DNA of 64,000 bases from the NCBI GenBank assembly GCA_963850765.1, contig CAWKMN010000001.1, positions 248,001 through 312,000 on the forward strand. The letters are read 5' to 3'. Below the pieces are notes generated by a model that made no database searches, had not been told where the DNA came from, and saw nothing but the letters and a program-made list of their open reading frames with translations. The position numbers and the translations under genes are program-made. Positions 51,384 to 59,015 of this stretch are shown here, piece by piece (positions within the stretch are counted from its first letter, which is position 1; each line of letters starts with the position of its first letter). This stretch comes from CAWKMN01 sp963850765. Lineage in GTDB: Bacteria; Chloroflexota; Anaerolineae; Aggregatilineales; Aggregatilineaceae.

Positions 51384-51755
51384 TTGGCTAAATCACGCAA
51401 TGATCAACTCGCAGAACGCTTGCGCGATTTGCAGGTCAGCTCACCCGATGTGGAAGCGGCCGCGGTCGTCAGCGTCGATGGCCTGAGCATGGCGTCGTCG
51501 CTGCCGGGCAACATCGAAGAAGATCGCGTGTCGGCGATGTCGGCGGCTATGTTGTCGTTGGGTGAACGGATTTCAAACGAACTCGGACGTGGCAGTCTGG
51601 AACAGGTCTACGTCAAAGGGCAGCACGGCTTTGTGATTCTCATGAGCGTGGGCGAAGAAGCGGTACTGACGGTTCTTGCCCGCGAACAAGCCAAGCTCGG
51701 CCTGATCTTCCTGGATATGTCGCGCGCGGTCAAAGAACTGGAAAAACTGGTCTAG
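51384..51755 (+). CDS. roadblock/LC7 domain protein
   Basis: 123 residues with a TTG start; AGGAG lies seven bases upstream, which decides it. The roadblock fold is visible as SPDVEAAAVVSVDGLSMASSLPGNIEEDRVSAMSAAMLSLGERISNELGRG, then the second half YVKGQHGFVILMSVGEEAVLTVLARE. Relatives such as MglB act on small Ras-like GTPases in bacterial polarity and motility. No GTPase gene is adjacent here. It heads a group of response regulator genes and may be a scaffold or sensor for them. That link is from context only. Confidence 0.87.
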   Translation: MAKSRNDQLAERLRDLQVSSPDVEAAAVVSVDGLSMASSLPGNIEEDRVSAMSAAMLSLGERISNELGRGSLEQVYVKGQHGFVILMSVGEEAVLTVLAREQAKLGLIFLDMSRAVKELEKLV

Positions 51756-51887
51756 CCCGCCCGTGCTAGCCTTCGATATCCATCTCATCATGCTGGCCCG
51801 CTGGCAGTATTGTCGCGCGTATTGTGTATCACGGCTGTGCCATCATTGAATTCACCAGGCAGCGCACTGCCGGCGGAGGGGGATGCT

Positions 51888-52757
51888 GTGACGGAAAAAT
51901 CCCATATTTTGATCGTCGAAGATGATCTTGATCTTTCCGAGATGCTCAACGCCTATTTCCGCGTGCAGGGTTACGAAGTTCAGACCGCAGCCTGGGGCGA
52001 AGACGCCGTGCGGCTGACGCAGGAAAACCCGCCCGATCTGGTGGTGCTCGACATCCGTCTCCCCGATATTGATGGTTACGAAGTCTGCCGCCGGATGCGG
52101 ACGCAGCGCCGCACGCAGACCGTCCCCGTCATCTTCCTGACCGAAAAGCGCGACCGCGTCGATAAACTGTCCGGGCTGGAACTCGGTGTGGTGGATTACA
52201 TCACCAAGCCGTTTGATATTCAGGAACTTCGGCTGCGGGTGCGGAACGCGTTACGCCGTGCCAGCCAGGTCTCGCTGGTCAACCCGGTGACGAATCTGCC
52301 CGAAGGCCCGACAGTCGATGACAGGCTCGGCAAGCTCATCTACAGCGATCTTCCCTGGTCCGTACTGCTGATCACGATTGTCGGCCTGGAGAACTTCCGC
52401 GAGCTTTACGGCTTTATCGCCTCCGATGACGTGCTGCGCGCCGTCAGCCTGATGATGAACAACGCGGTGCGTGAGGTCGGCAGTGAGGATGACTTTATCG
52501 GCCATCTGGCCCCGCAGGATTTTATCATCATCACCGACGAGACTCATCTTGGCCTGATCCGCGAGCGCATCGAGGTCCGGCTGAAGCAGTCCATGGCCTA
52601 TTTTTATCCCCTGAAAGACCGCGAAAAAGCGAAACAGGCGATGGAAGCCAACCGTCTGAAACTGGTCATCGGGCAGATCGCGCACCAGAACGGCCCGTTC
52701 AGCGACCTGGAGATGATGAAAACAGCGGTGCTGCAATCGCGCGAGCTGGAAAAATAG
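51888..52757 (+). CDS. response regulator with degenerate GGDEF-like domain
   Basis: 289 residues from the GTG at 51888, which has GGAGGGGG five bases upstream; a TTG 78 bases earlier would add a non-homologous tail. The receiver domain (about 1-125) reads HILIVEDDLDLSEML, with phosphoacceptor VVLDIRLPDIDGYEV, VIFLTEKRD and lysine in DYITKPFDIQEL. The second domain (about 150-285) has the size and strand pattern of a GGDEF domain (LLITIVGLENFRELYGFIASDDVLRAVSLMMNNA), but the signature position reads HLAPQDFIII, so no cyclase activity is expected. It may bind a nucleotide or a partner. Confidence 0.85.
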   Translation: MTEKSHILIVEDDLDLSEMLNAYFRVQGYEVQTAAWGEDAVRLTQENPPDLVVLDIRLPDIDGYEVCRRMRTQRRTQTVPVIFLTEKRDRVDKLSGLELGVVDYITKPFDIQELRLRVRNALRRASQVSLVNPVTNLPEGPTVDDRLGKLIYSDLPWSVLLITIVGLENFRELYGFIASDDVLRAVSLMMNNAVREVGSEDDFIGHLAPQDFIIITDETHLGLIRERIEVRLKQSMAYFYPLKDREKAKQAMEANRLKLVIGQIAHQNGPFSDLEMMKTAVLQSRELEK

Positions 52758-52935
52758 GGATTAGCGATTAGCTGTTAGCTGTTAGCGAAAAGTGGTCGGC
52801 AAGGGCTTATGATAATTCAGGCGGCATTTGAGAAGCCAGCGCCGGGCCATTTTTTGGTCCGCTTATTCCACAAAGAACCCCCATGAGAGGAAGCGGCTTT
52901 TCGCTAATAGCTAACCGCTAATGGCTAACAGCTTA
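52757..52935. repeat. long inverted repeat of TTAGCGATTAGC-type units
   Basis: The left arm GGATTAGCGATTAGCTGTTAGCTGTTAGCGAAAAG starts at the stop codon of the response regulator. The right arm CTTTTCGCTAATAGCTAACCGCTAATGGCTAACAGC mirrors it. The centre of about 100 bases shows no gene. The element matches the outer arms at 18598-18733. Confidence 0.88.
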
Positions 52936-52939
52936 TCAG

Positions 52940-52966
52940 AGCCGGGCTGGCAAGGCTCGGCTTTTG
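52940..52966 (+). terminator. intrinsic terminator after the response regulator
   Basis: The arms AGCCGGGC and GCTCGGCT (one G:T pair) are followed by TTTTG, directly past the inverted repeat. The following gap to 53055 shows no gene. Confidence 0.65.
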
Positions 52967-53055
52967 TGTAGGACTAAGAACCCATCGCCATTGCCGAAGA
53001 TGGAATTATAATCGGGTTATAGGTTGCAGCCACAGAAAACGTAAGGCGGCGGGCG

Positions 53056-54279
53056 ATGAGTGAACAGACCGACACGGTGTTGATTGTCGATGACGACCCC
53101 GAAACGCGGGCGCTGCTCGCGGAGCAGGTGCTGTCAGCACCTCATTTTCACATCCTGGAAGCTCAGGATGGGCCTGATGCCCTGCGCCTCTTTCACCAAC
53201 AAACGCCCGATCTCGTTCTCCTCGATCTGGAACTCCCTGGCCTGAGCGGGCGTGATATGCTGGTGGCGCTGCGTGCCCAGGGCTATCGCGGCCCGCTGAT
53301 CGTGTTGGCGGACAGCCGGAAAGGGGCCGTTGATGCCTTCCGGCTGGGCGCGACTGATTATGTGGTCCGGCCGCTGCGCGAAACCGAGGTCCTGGCTGCG
53401 GTCGAGCGCGGACTCGAACAGGTGCGCATGCGCCGCCAGCGGGACGCGGCACTGGCGAAACACCAGATGGCGAACCAGCAGTTACAGCGGCAAGTCAGCG
53501 AACTGACCATCCTGCATAACATGGGGCAGGCCGCAACGGCGCTCGACAATCTGGATGTGCTGCTGCGCCGCGCGCTCGAAAGCGCCACCCTGCTCACCGG
53601 CGCGGATCAGGCGTTTTTGCTGCTGCGCGACGAACGATCCGCCCGCTTTTATCTGCGTGCCGGGCACAACGTGCCGCTGACGCTGCTCGACCACATGGGT
53701 GAGCCGGTGCAGGACTCGCTGGCCGAAATGGTGCTGTCGTCTCAGGACACGCTGCTGATGGATGGGGATGACCTGCGGCGTTACGGCTCATTCAGGGATA
53801 TGTGCGCGGTCATCTATGTGCCGCTGATCATCCAGCACACGGTGATCGGTGTGCTGGCCGTTGCAAATCAGCACCAGACGGGGGTATTCACGCCGCATCA
53901 TGGGCATCTGCTGCACGCGCTGGCGAGTTATCTGGCGATGGCGGTGATCAGCACGCGCCTCTCGACCCTGTTGGCGCAGCGCTCCAACGCGATGAAAGAA
54001 GCCTACCGCGATCTCCGCGAGCGCGACGCCCAGCGGGGCCGGCATGTCCAGATGGTGCTGGCGGGGCTGCACCAGCCCTTGAGCAATCTTGAGGTCGAGC
54101 TGGCCCGGCTGGCGCAGGCGGCCGAAAGCCGCAATGATCGCGCCATGCAGCAGCGCTTGCTCTTGGCCGGGCAGCGTATCCGGCAGTTACTGGCGCAGAT
54201 CGCCGCCCTGGGGCAGCCGTCCGCAGCGAACAGCGCCACCCTGGCTCCGCCGGGCAGCAACTCCTCGCGGCAGGATTGA
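53056..54279 (+). CDS. response regulator with GAF domain
   Basis: 407 residues. A receiver domain (about 1-120, VLIVDDDPETRALLAEQVL, phosphoacceptor LVLLDLELPGLSGRDML, DYVVRPLRETEVLAA with arginine in place of the usual lysine before P) is joined by a coiled coil (about 122-160) to a GAF domain (about 165-310, LLRRALESATLLTGADQAFLLLRDE to HALASYLAMAVIST). A second coiled coil ends the protein. There is no kinase or DNA-binding domain. It may relay signals by protein contacts. It lies upstream of the GAF/PAS kinase across a repeat. Confidence 0.85.
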   Translation: MSEQTDTVLIVDDDPETRALLAEQVLSAPHFHILEAQDGPDALRLFHQQTPDLVLLDLELPGLSGRDMLVALRAQGYRGPLIVLADSRKGAVDAFRLGATDYVVRPLRETEVLAAVERGLEQVRMRRQRDAALAKHQMANQQLQRQVSELTILHNMGQAATALDNLDVLLRRALESATLLTGADQAFLLLRDERSARFYLRAGHNVPLTLLDHMGEPVQDSLAEMVLSSQDTLLMDGDDLRRYGSFRDMCAVIYVPLIIQHTVIGVLAVANQHQTGVFTPHHGHLLHALASYLAMAVISTRLSTLLAQRSNAMKEAYRDLRERDAQRGRHVQMVLAGLHQPLSNLEVELARLAQAAESRNDRAMQQRLLLAGQRIRQLLAQIAALGQPSAANSATLAPPGSNSSRQD

Positions 54280-54354
54280 GGCGCAGCCAGAAATTGGTTT
54301 TGTGCAGCATGCACGTTCTTTGAGCACGGATGGCACATACCGCTTTGTAGATGT

Positions 54355-54507
54355 CCTCACCCCTCGATCCCCCTCTCCAGCCGAGCCAGAGAGGGGGGAA
54401 GGGCGGTCTTTCTCCCCTCGCCATCCACAATGGAGAGGGGTCGGGGTGAGGCCAGCAAGGGGCGGGTTAACAAACTCGCTCAGGGCGACCCGCCGGATCG
54501 CCCCTAC
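54355..54507. repeat. hairpin repeats: CTCTCC family followed by a GGGGCGGGTT palindrome
   Basis: 54355-54453 is a CTCTCC/GGAGAGG hairpin from CCTCACCCCTCG to TCGGGGTGAGG. 54459-54507 is a second inverted repeat, GGGGCGGGTT with CACCGCCCC-like partner (GACCCGCCGGATCGCCCC). They fill the gap between the two signalling genes, and the rest of the gap (54280-54586) shows no gene. Confidence 0.75.
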
Positions 54508-54586
54508 GGTAGTAAACACATCCATCCACTTCGACTTGGTGCAGTCGGATGGATGTTTTTTGGGGTGGGCACACGAAAGGTCAACT

Positions 54587-56521
54587 GTGGCAGGCGAACG
54601 TATTTTACTGGTTGAAGATTCGAGCGATGTTAGGCATTTTTTGGCGGATGTAGTTCTGACAGGGGCGGGATACGACGTACTGACCGCGACGAACGGCGAT
54701 GAGGGGCTGGTCCTCGGACGCGACCTGCTGCCCGATCTGGTGGTGGCGGATTTCCAGATGCCGGGGCGCAGCGGTCTGGATATGTTCGAGGGGCTGCGCA
54801 ACGAGGGGATCATCCTGCCCTTTATCCTGATCACGGCGGAAGGCTCAGAGGAGCTCGCCGTCCGGGCGCTGCGCCTGGGCGTGAGCGATTACCTGATCAA
54901 GCCGTTTGATCCCGACGACCTGCTGCGGGCGATCGAGCGCGTGCTGGCGGAGCACTGGACGCGCCAGATCACCGAGCGCGTCCCGATCCAGCTTTACGAG
55001 GCAAATCGCCAGCTTGAAGCGCGGCTGCGCGAACTGGACACGCTGCTCGAAATCAGCAAGCGCATTACCGGGCAGCTTGACTTGCAGCAGGTCCTTACGC
55101 GTGTGGTCGAGGCGGCGGTTGCGCTCTCGCAGGCCGAAGAAGGGACTCTGCTGCTGGTCGATAACCCGTCCGGTGAGTTGTATCTGTACGCCTCAACCGG
55201 GGCCGGCACCGCTGCTCCCACCCTGCGCCTGCCTGTCGCGGACAGCCTGGCCGGGCAGGTGATCCAGACGCAGCGCCCGCTGGTAATTACGGGCGACGAT
55301 CTGCAAAAGATCAAAACGCACTACCTGTTCCGCGATCTGGTCTATGTGCCGCTGATCGTCAAGGATGAGGCGATCGGGGTGCTGGGCGTGTCCAACCGGG
55401 ATTCGAGCACAGCCATCCTGGCCTCGCACACCCTGCTGTTTCTCAGTCTGCTGGCCGACTTCGCGGCGATCGCCATCGACAACGCGCGGATTTACGCCGC
55501 CAGCGAAAAAGAGCGCCAGACACTCCATACTGTGCTGCGCGATACCGAAGACGCCATTATCGTCACCGATCAGAACAACCGGATCCTGTTCTGCAACCCG
55601 GCGGCCTGCCGCACCTTTAGCGTGAATTATCCCGGCAGCCGCGGTAAGCCGCTGAGCAAGGTCATCATTCACCAGGAGGTCAGCGAGCTTTTTAAAGAGG
55701 CAATGAGCGGCAGCAGCCGCCGCCGCGAGATTGTGCTGGACGAGGGCGAGCGCACGCTCAACGCGCAGTTATCCATCGTGAAGGGCGTGGGCCGCGTCGC
55801 CGTGATGCAGGATATTACCCACCTGAAAGAACTGGACCGCATCAAAAGCGATTTTGTGACGACCGTCTCGCACGATCTCCGCTCGCCGCTGACGTCGATC
55901 CTGGGTTATATCGAGCTGATCCGCCGCAGCGGGCCATTGAACGAGGTGCAGCGCCAGTTTGTCGAGCGGATCACGAGCGGCGTCAAATCGATCACCGTGC
56001 TGATCGAGGAACTGCTCGAACTGGGTAAGATCGAAGCCGGGTTTGATCAGGACCGCGAACCGACGTTTATGCAGCCATTGGTCCAGCAGGTGATCGACAG
56101 CCTGAACCAGCAGTCCGAGGCCAAGGAACAGCAGGTTCAGGTCCGCCTGCCCGATAACCTGCCGCTGGTGCTGGGCAATCCGCTGCGCCTGCGCCAGTTA
56201 ACGCACAACCTGATCGACAACGCGATCAAGTACACGCCGCAGGGCGGGCAGGTGCGCGTGTCGCTGCGCGCGGATAACGGCTTCCTGATCCTGCGGATCG
56301 CCGATACGGGGATCGGCATCCCGGCGAAAGATCAGCCGTATATCTTCGACAAGTTCTATCGCACCGACGAGGCGATCGATCACTTTCCGGGGACCGGCCT
56401 GGGACTGTCGATTGTGCGGGGGATTGTCGAGGCGCACGGCGGGCGGATCTGGGTCGAGAGCCAGGTCGGGGCCGGCACGACGTTCACCGTCATGCTGCCG
56501 AGTTACGCCCCCGATGCGTGA
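54587..56521 (+). CDS. receiver-GAF-PAS sensor histidine kinase
   Basis: 644 residues from the GTG at 54587, just after AAAGGTC; longer frames upstream run through repeat sequence. Domains in order: receiver (about 3-120, ILLVEDSSDVRHFL, LVVADFQMPGRSGLDMF, DYLIKPFDPDDL), GAF (about 145-300, LDTLLEISKRITGQLDLQQVL to LLADFAAIAIDNAR), PAS (about 310-420, VLRDTEDAIIVTDQNNRILFCNPAA), phosphoacceptor helix (VSHDLRSPLTSILGYIELIRR), and ATPase domain (HNLIDNAIKYTPQGG, IADTGIGIPAKDQ, FPGTGLGLSIVRGIVEAHGG). It is a cytoplasmic hybrid with the receiver at the N terminus, so it is likely an intermediate in a phosphorelay. Confidence 0.92.
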   Translation: MAGERILLVEDSSDVRHFLADVVLTGAGYDVLTATNGDEGLVLGRDLLPDLVVADFQMPGRSGLDMFEGLRNEGIILPFILITAEGSEELAVRALRLGVSDYLIKPFDPDDLLRAIERVLAEHWTRQITERVPIQLYEANRQLEARLRELDTLLEISKRITGQLDLQQVLTRVVEAAVALSQAEEGTLLLVDNPSGELYLYASTGAGTAAPTLRLPVADSLAGQVIQTQRPLVITGDDLQKIKTHYLFRDLVYVPLIVKDEAIGVLGVSNRDSSTAILASHTLLFLSLLADFAAIAIDNARIYAASEKERQTLHTVLRDTEDAIIVTDQNNRILFCNPAACRTFSVNYPGSRGKPLSKVIIHQEVSELFKEAMSGSSRRREIVLDEGERTLNAQLSIVKGVGRVAVMQDITHLKELDRIKSDFVTTVSHDLRSPLTSILGYIELIRRSGPLNEVQRQFVERITSGVKSITVLIEELLELGKIEAGFDQDREPTFMQPLVQQVIDSLNQQSEAKEQQVQVRLPDNLPLVLGNPLRLRQLTHNLIDNAIKYTPQGGQVRVSLRADNGFLILRIADTGIGIPAKDQPYIFDKFYRTDEAIDHFPGTGLGLSIVRGIVEAHGGRIWVESQVGAGTTFTVMLPSYAPDA

Positions 56522-56526
56522 GGGTG

Positions 56527-56697
56527 GTGAGTCATGAGAATTGAGAGCGTGTTTCTTAAATGATTTACCCCTATCCCCCAGCCCCTTTCCCCGCACGCGG
56601 AGAAAGGGGAGTCTCGAAGTCCCTCTCCGTTTACGGGGAGGGATTTAGGGAGGGGTAAGCTCAGGACTCAGGAACTCAAAACTCATGACTCCGACAC
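56527..56697. repeat. nested inverted repeat: GAGTCATGAG arms around a CTCTCC hairpin
   Basis: The outer arms GTGAGTCATGAGAATTGAGAG and CTCAGGAACTCAAAACTCATGACTC match the element at 27868-28022. They enclose a complete CTCTCC/GGAGAGG hairpin (56563-56658). The right arm reaches into the 3-prime end of moaC and supplies its stop codon. Confidence 0.88.
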
Positions 56698-57144
56698 GCT
56701 CTCGGCGGTTCCGGCGGTCGTGTAGAAATAATTCCCGCTCTTGCCGCCGGTTTTCATCAACAGGCGGATATGCACGATCTCAAGCTGCTTGGTATGCGGC
56801 TTGAGCATGTCGTACAGCGTCAGCGCGGCCAAACTCGCGGCGGCGAGCGCTTCCATCTCGACGCCGGTGGGCGCGATCGTGCGCACTTCGGCTTTGACCC
56901 GCACCCCGTCCGGCTCGTATTCATAGGTCACATCCACGCCCGTGATCGGCAGAGGATGGCAGAACGGGATCATCTCCCAGGTCTTTTTGGCAGCCATCAC
57001 CCCGGCCACGCGCGCAATTTCGAGCGCATCCCCTTTTTCGAGCCGCCGCTCGCGCAGCATGGTCTGGATCTCCGGCGGCATGGTGATCTTGGCTTCGGCC
57101 AGGGCTTCGCGCTTAGTGGGCGATTTCTGGGTCACGTCTTTCAC
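56683..57144 (-). CDS. moaC: cyclic pyranopterin monophosphate synthase MoaC
   Basis: 153 residues. MoaC converts the 3-prime,8-cyclo-GTP made by MoaA into cyclic pyranopterin monophosphate, the first stable intermediate of molybdenum or tungsten cofactor. Landmarks: KSPTKREALAEAKITM, GVMAAKKTWEMIPFCHPLPITGVDV with catalytic lysine and histidine, APTGVEMEALAAASLAALTLYDMLK, and the C-terminal KTGGKSG. It starts with a GTG overlapping the end of moaE by four bases. The last residues (SVSES) come from a repeat arm. It is the last gene of moaADEC. Confidence 0.95.
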   Translation of the reverse strand: MKDVTQKSPTKREALAEAKITMPPEIQTMLRERRLEKGDALEIARVAGVMAAKKTWEMIPFCHPLPITGVDVTYEYEPDGVRVKAEVRTIAPTGVEMEALAAASLAALTLYDMLKPHTKQLEIVHIRLLMKTGGKSGNYFYTTAGTAESVSES

Positions 57145-57581
57145 GCTTCGGCTTCCTTTTCGCTTTTGCGGAGCGGCACACCGTCCAGATAGCGGCTGTC
57201 GCCCTCGACATAATGTTCTTCTTTCCAGATCGGCGCGCGCTCTTTGAGCTCGTCAATCGCGTAACGCGAGGCGGCATAAGCGTCGGCCCGGTGCGCCGCC
57301 CGCACCACAATCAGCACGCTGGGCTCGCCCAGTTCGAGATGCCCGATCCGGTGCTGGATCCGGCAGCGACGCACGCCAAACTTCCCGATCGCTTCGGCTT
57401 CGATCTCGGCCAGCACTTTCTCCGCCAGCCCAATATGGGCCTCATACGTCATCGACTGCACGGGACGACCGTCGTTTTCGTCGCGCACCGTGCCGTAGAA
57501 TACCACCAGCGCCCCGCTGCTGTGATCCACGGTCTCGCGCAGCAGGGATTCCACATCCAGCGGTTGATCGGTGATCCACAT
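57141..57581 (-). CDS. moaE: molybdopterin synthase catalytic subunit MoaE
   Basis: 146 residues. MoaE with MoaD adds two sulfurs to cyclic pyranopterin to form the dithiolene. Motifs: GALVVFYGTVRDENDGRPVQSMTYEAHIGLAEKVL, IQHRIGHLELGEPSVLIVVRAAHRADAYAASRYAIDELKERAPIWKEEHY, with the lysines of the active site. It lies five bases after moaD and overlaps moaC. Confidence 0.95.
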   Translation of the reverse strand: MWITDQPLDVESLLRETVDHSSGALVVFYGTVRDENDGRPVQSMTYEAHIGLAEKVLAEIEAEAIGKFGVRRCRIQHRIGHLELGEPSVLIVVRAAHRADAYAASRYAIDELKERAPIWKEEHYVEGDSRYLDGVPLRKSEKEAEA

Positions 57582-57586
57582 GGTTG

Positions 57587-57835
57587 TCAGCCTCCGCTCA
57601 CCGGCGGGAGCAGCCCCGCCTCGTCGCCATCGCGCAGCCGGTAGTCCGGCTCGACGATCTCATTCCCCACGACGTAGGCCACTGTGCTCAGGCGCGGCTC
57701 CAGCAAGGGATACTGCGTTTTGATCTCGTCCACCAGTTCCGCCACCGTCAGCGTCTCGCGGTCGAGGTCGATCACCTGATGTTTGGTGCCTGCATCCTGC
57801 TTCAAGCCGCCGTAAAACACGACTTTGACTTTCAT
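57587..57835 (-). CDS. moaD: molybdopterin synthase sulfur carrier subunit MoaD
   Basis: 82 residues with the beta-grasp ubiquitin-like pattern (MKVKVVFYGGLKQDAGTKHQVIDLD, LTVAELVDEIKTQYP) and a C-terminal Gly-Gly (LPPVSGG), which is adenylated and converted to thiocarboxylate. It lies between moaA and moaE with short gaps. Confidence 0.94.
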   Translation of the reverse strand: MKVKVVFYGGLKQDAGTKHQVIDLDRETLTVAELVDEIKTQYPLLEPRLSTVAYVVGNEIVEPDYRLRDGDEAGLLPPVSGG

Positions 57836-57859
57836 GGTTTGTGTCCTCGTTCTCTGGCC

Positions 57860-58879
57860 TCACCCGCCGATATGGAACATCTGCACCTTGTCGCGCCGCT
57901 CGCGGTTCTGATCGGTGAGCGACGTGCGAATCTCGGAATAGCGGTCGGTGCGTTTGCCCCACACCCCGCCTACCAACTGTTCGATCTCGTCATCCGTCGC
58001 GCCCGCGCGCAGCGGCCCGCGCAGATCCGTTCCCTTCACCGCGAACAGGCAGGTGTAGATCTCGCCTTCGGGTGAGAGGCGCAGCCGCGTGCAGTCGCCG
58101 CAAAACGGCTTCGTGACCGACGCGATCACGCCGATCTCGCCGCTGCCGTCTGTATAGCGGAAGCGGTTCGCCACTTCGCCGCGATAGTTGCCGGGGATCG
58201 GTTCGAGCGGCATTTCGGCATGAATACGACCGACGATCTCATCCGCCGGCACGACGTCATCCAGCCGCCAGCCGTTGAGCGTGCCGACGTCCATGTATTC
58301 GATAAAGCGGACGATATAACCGTGCTCTTTGCAGTAGCGCGCCAGATCGACCACGGTGTGATCGTTGACGCCGCGCTGCACCACCGCGTTGATCTTGATG
58401 GGCATCAGTCCAGCCTGCTCCGCCGCCGCGATGCCCGCCAGCACATCCTGAACCCCGGCCTTTCCGCCGTTCATCCGGCGGAAAACCGCATCGTCCAGGC
58501 TGTCCAGGCTGACCGTCACGCGCTGCAAACCGGCGTCTTTGAGCGTCTGCGCTTTTTTCGGGAGCAGGAAGCCGTTGGTCGTCATCGCCAGATCTTCGAC
58601 GCCGTCCAGCGCCGCCAACTGGCTGACCAGCTGCTCGACCTCCTGCCGGACCAGCGGTTCGCCCCCGGTCAGGCGGACTTTGCGCACGCCCAGCCGCATC
58701 AGGACGCGCGTCAGCCGCGTGATCTCCTCGAAGGTCAGCAGGTCGCTCTTGGGCAGAAAGGTGTACTTGTCCCCAAAAATCTCGGCGGGCATGCAGTACG
58801 GGCAGCGAAAGTTACAGCGATCCGTCACCGAAATGCGGAGATCGCGCAGGGGTCTGTGGAGTGTGTCCGTGAGTGTCAC
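57860..58879 (-). CDS. moaA: GTP 3-prime,8-cyclase MoaA
   Basis: 339 residues from a GTG start preceded by GGAAGGACC. Radical SAM enzyme that starts molybdopterin synthesis from GTP. The first iron-sulfur site is CNFRCPYC (near residue 22) and LTGGEPLVR binds SAM. The second cluster is formed by cysteines in PFCGDCTRLRLSPEGEIYTC. The protein ends with Gly-Gly, as required for activity in the family. It heads the moaADEC operon on the minus strand, divergent from the TIR gene. Confidence 0.96.
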   Translation of the reverse strand: MTLTDTLHRPLRDLRISVTDRCNFRCPYCMPAEIFGDKYTFLPKSDLLTFEEITRLTRVLMRLGVRKVRLTGGEPLVRQEVEQLVSQLAALDGVEDLAMTTNGFLLPKKAQTLKDAGLQRVTVSLDSLDDAVFRRMNGGKAGVQDVLAGIAAAEQAGLMPIKINAVVQRGVNDHTVVDLARYCKEHGYIVRFIEYMDVGTLNGWRLDDVVPADEIVGRIHAEMPLEPIPGNYRGEVANRFRYTDGSGEIGVIASVTKPFCGDCTRLRLSPEGEIYTCLFAVKGTDLRGPLRAGATDDEIEQLVGGVWGKRTDRYSEIRTSLTDQNRERRDKVQMFHIGG

Positions 58880-59015
58880 GAGGTCCTTCCGGCGAATTTT
58901 GTTTATGCGTATAGAGATTATACCAGGATATAGAACATGTTCGTAGGGTCGTTGGGCAGGTCGCGCTCACGAGCTATATACTCTAAAGACTTCATTGCTG
59001 CTTACGGGTTGACCT

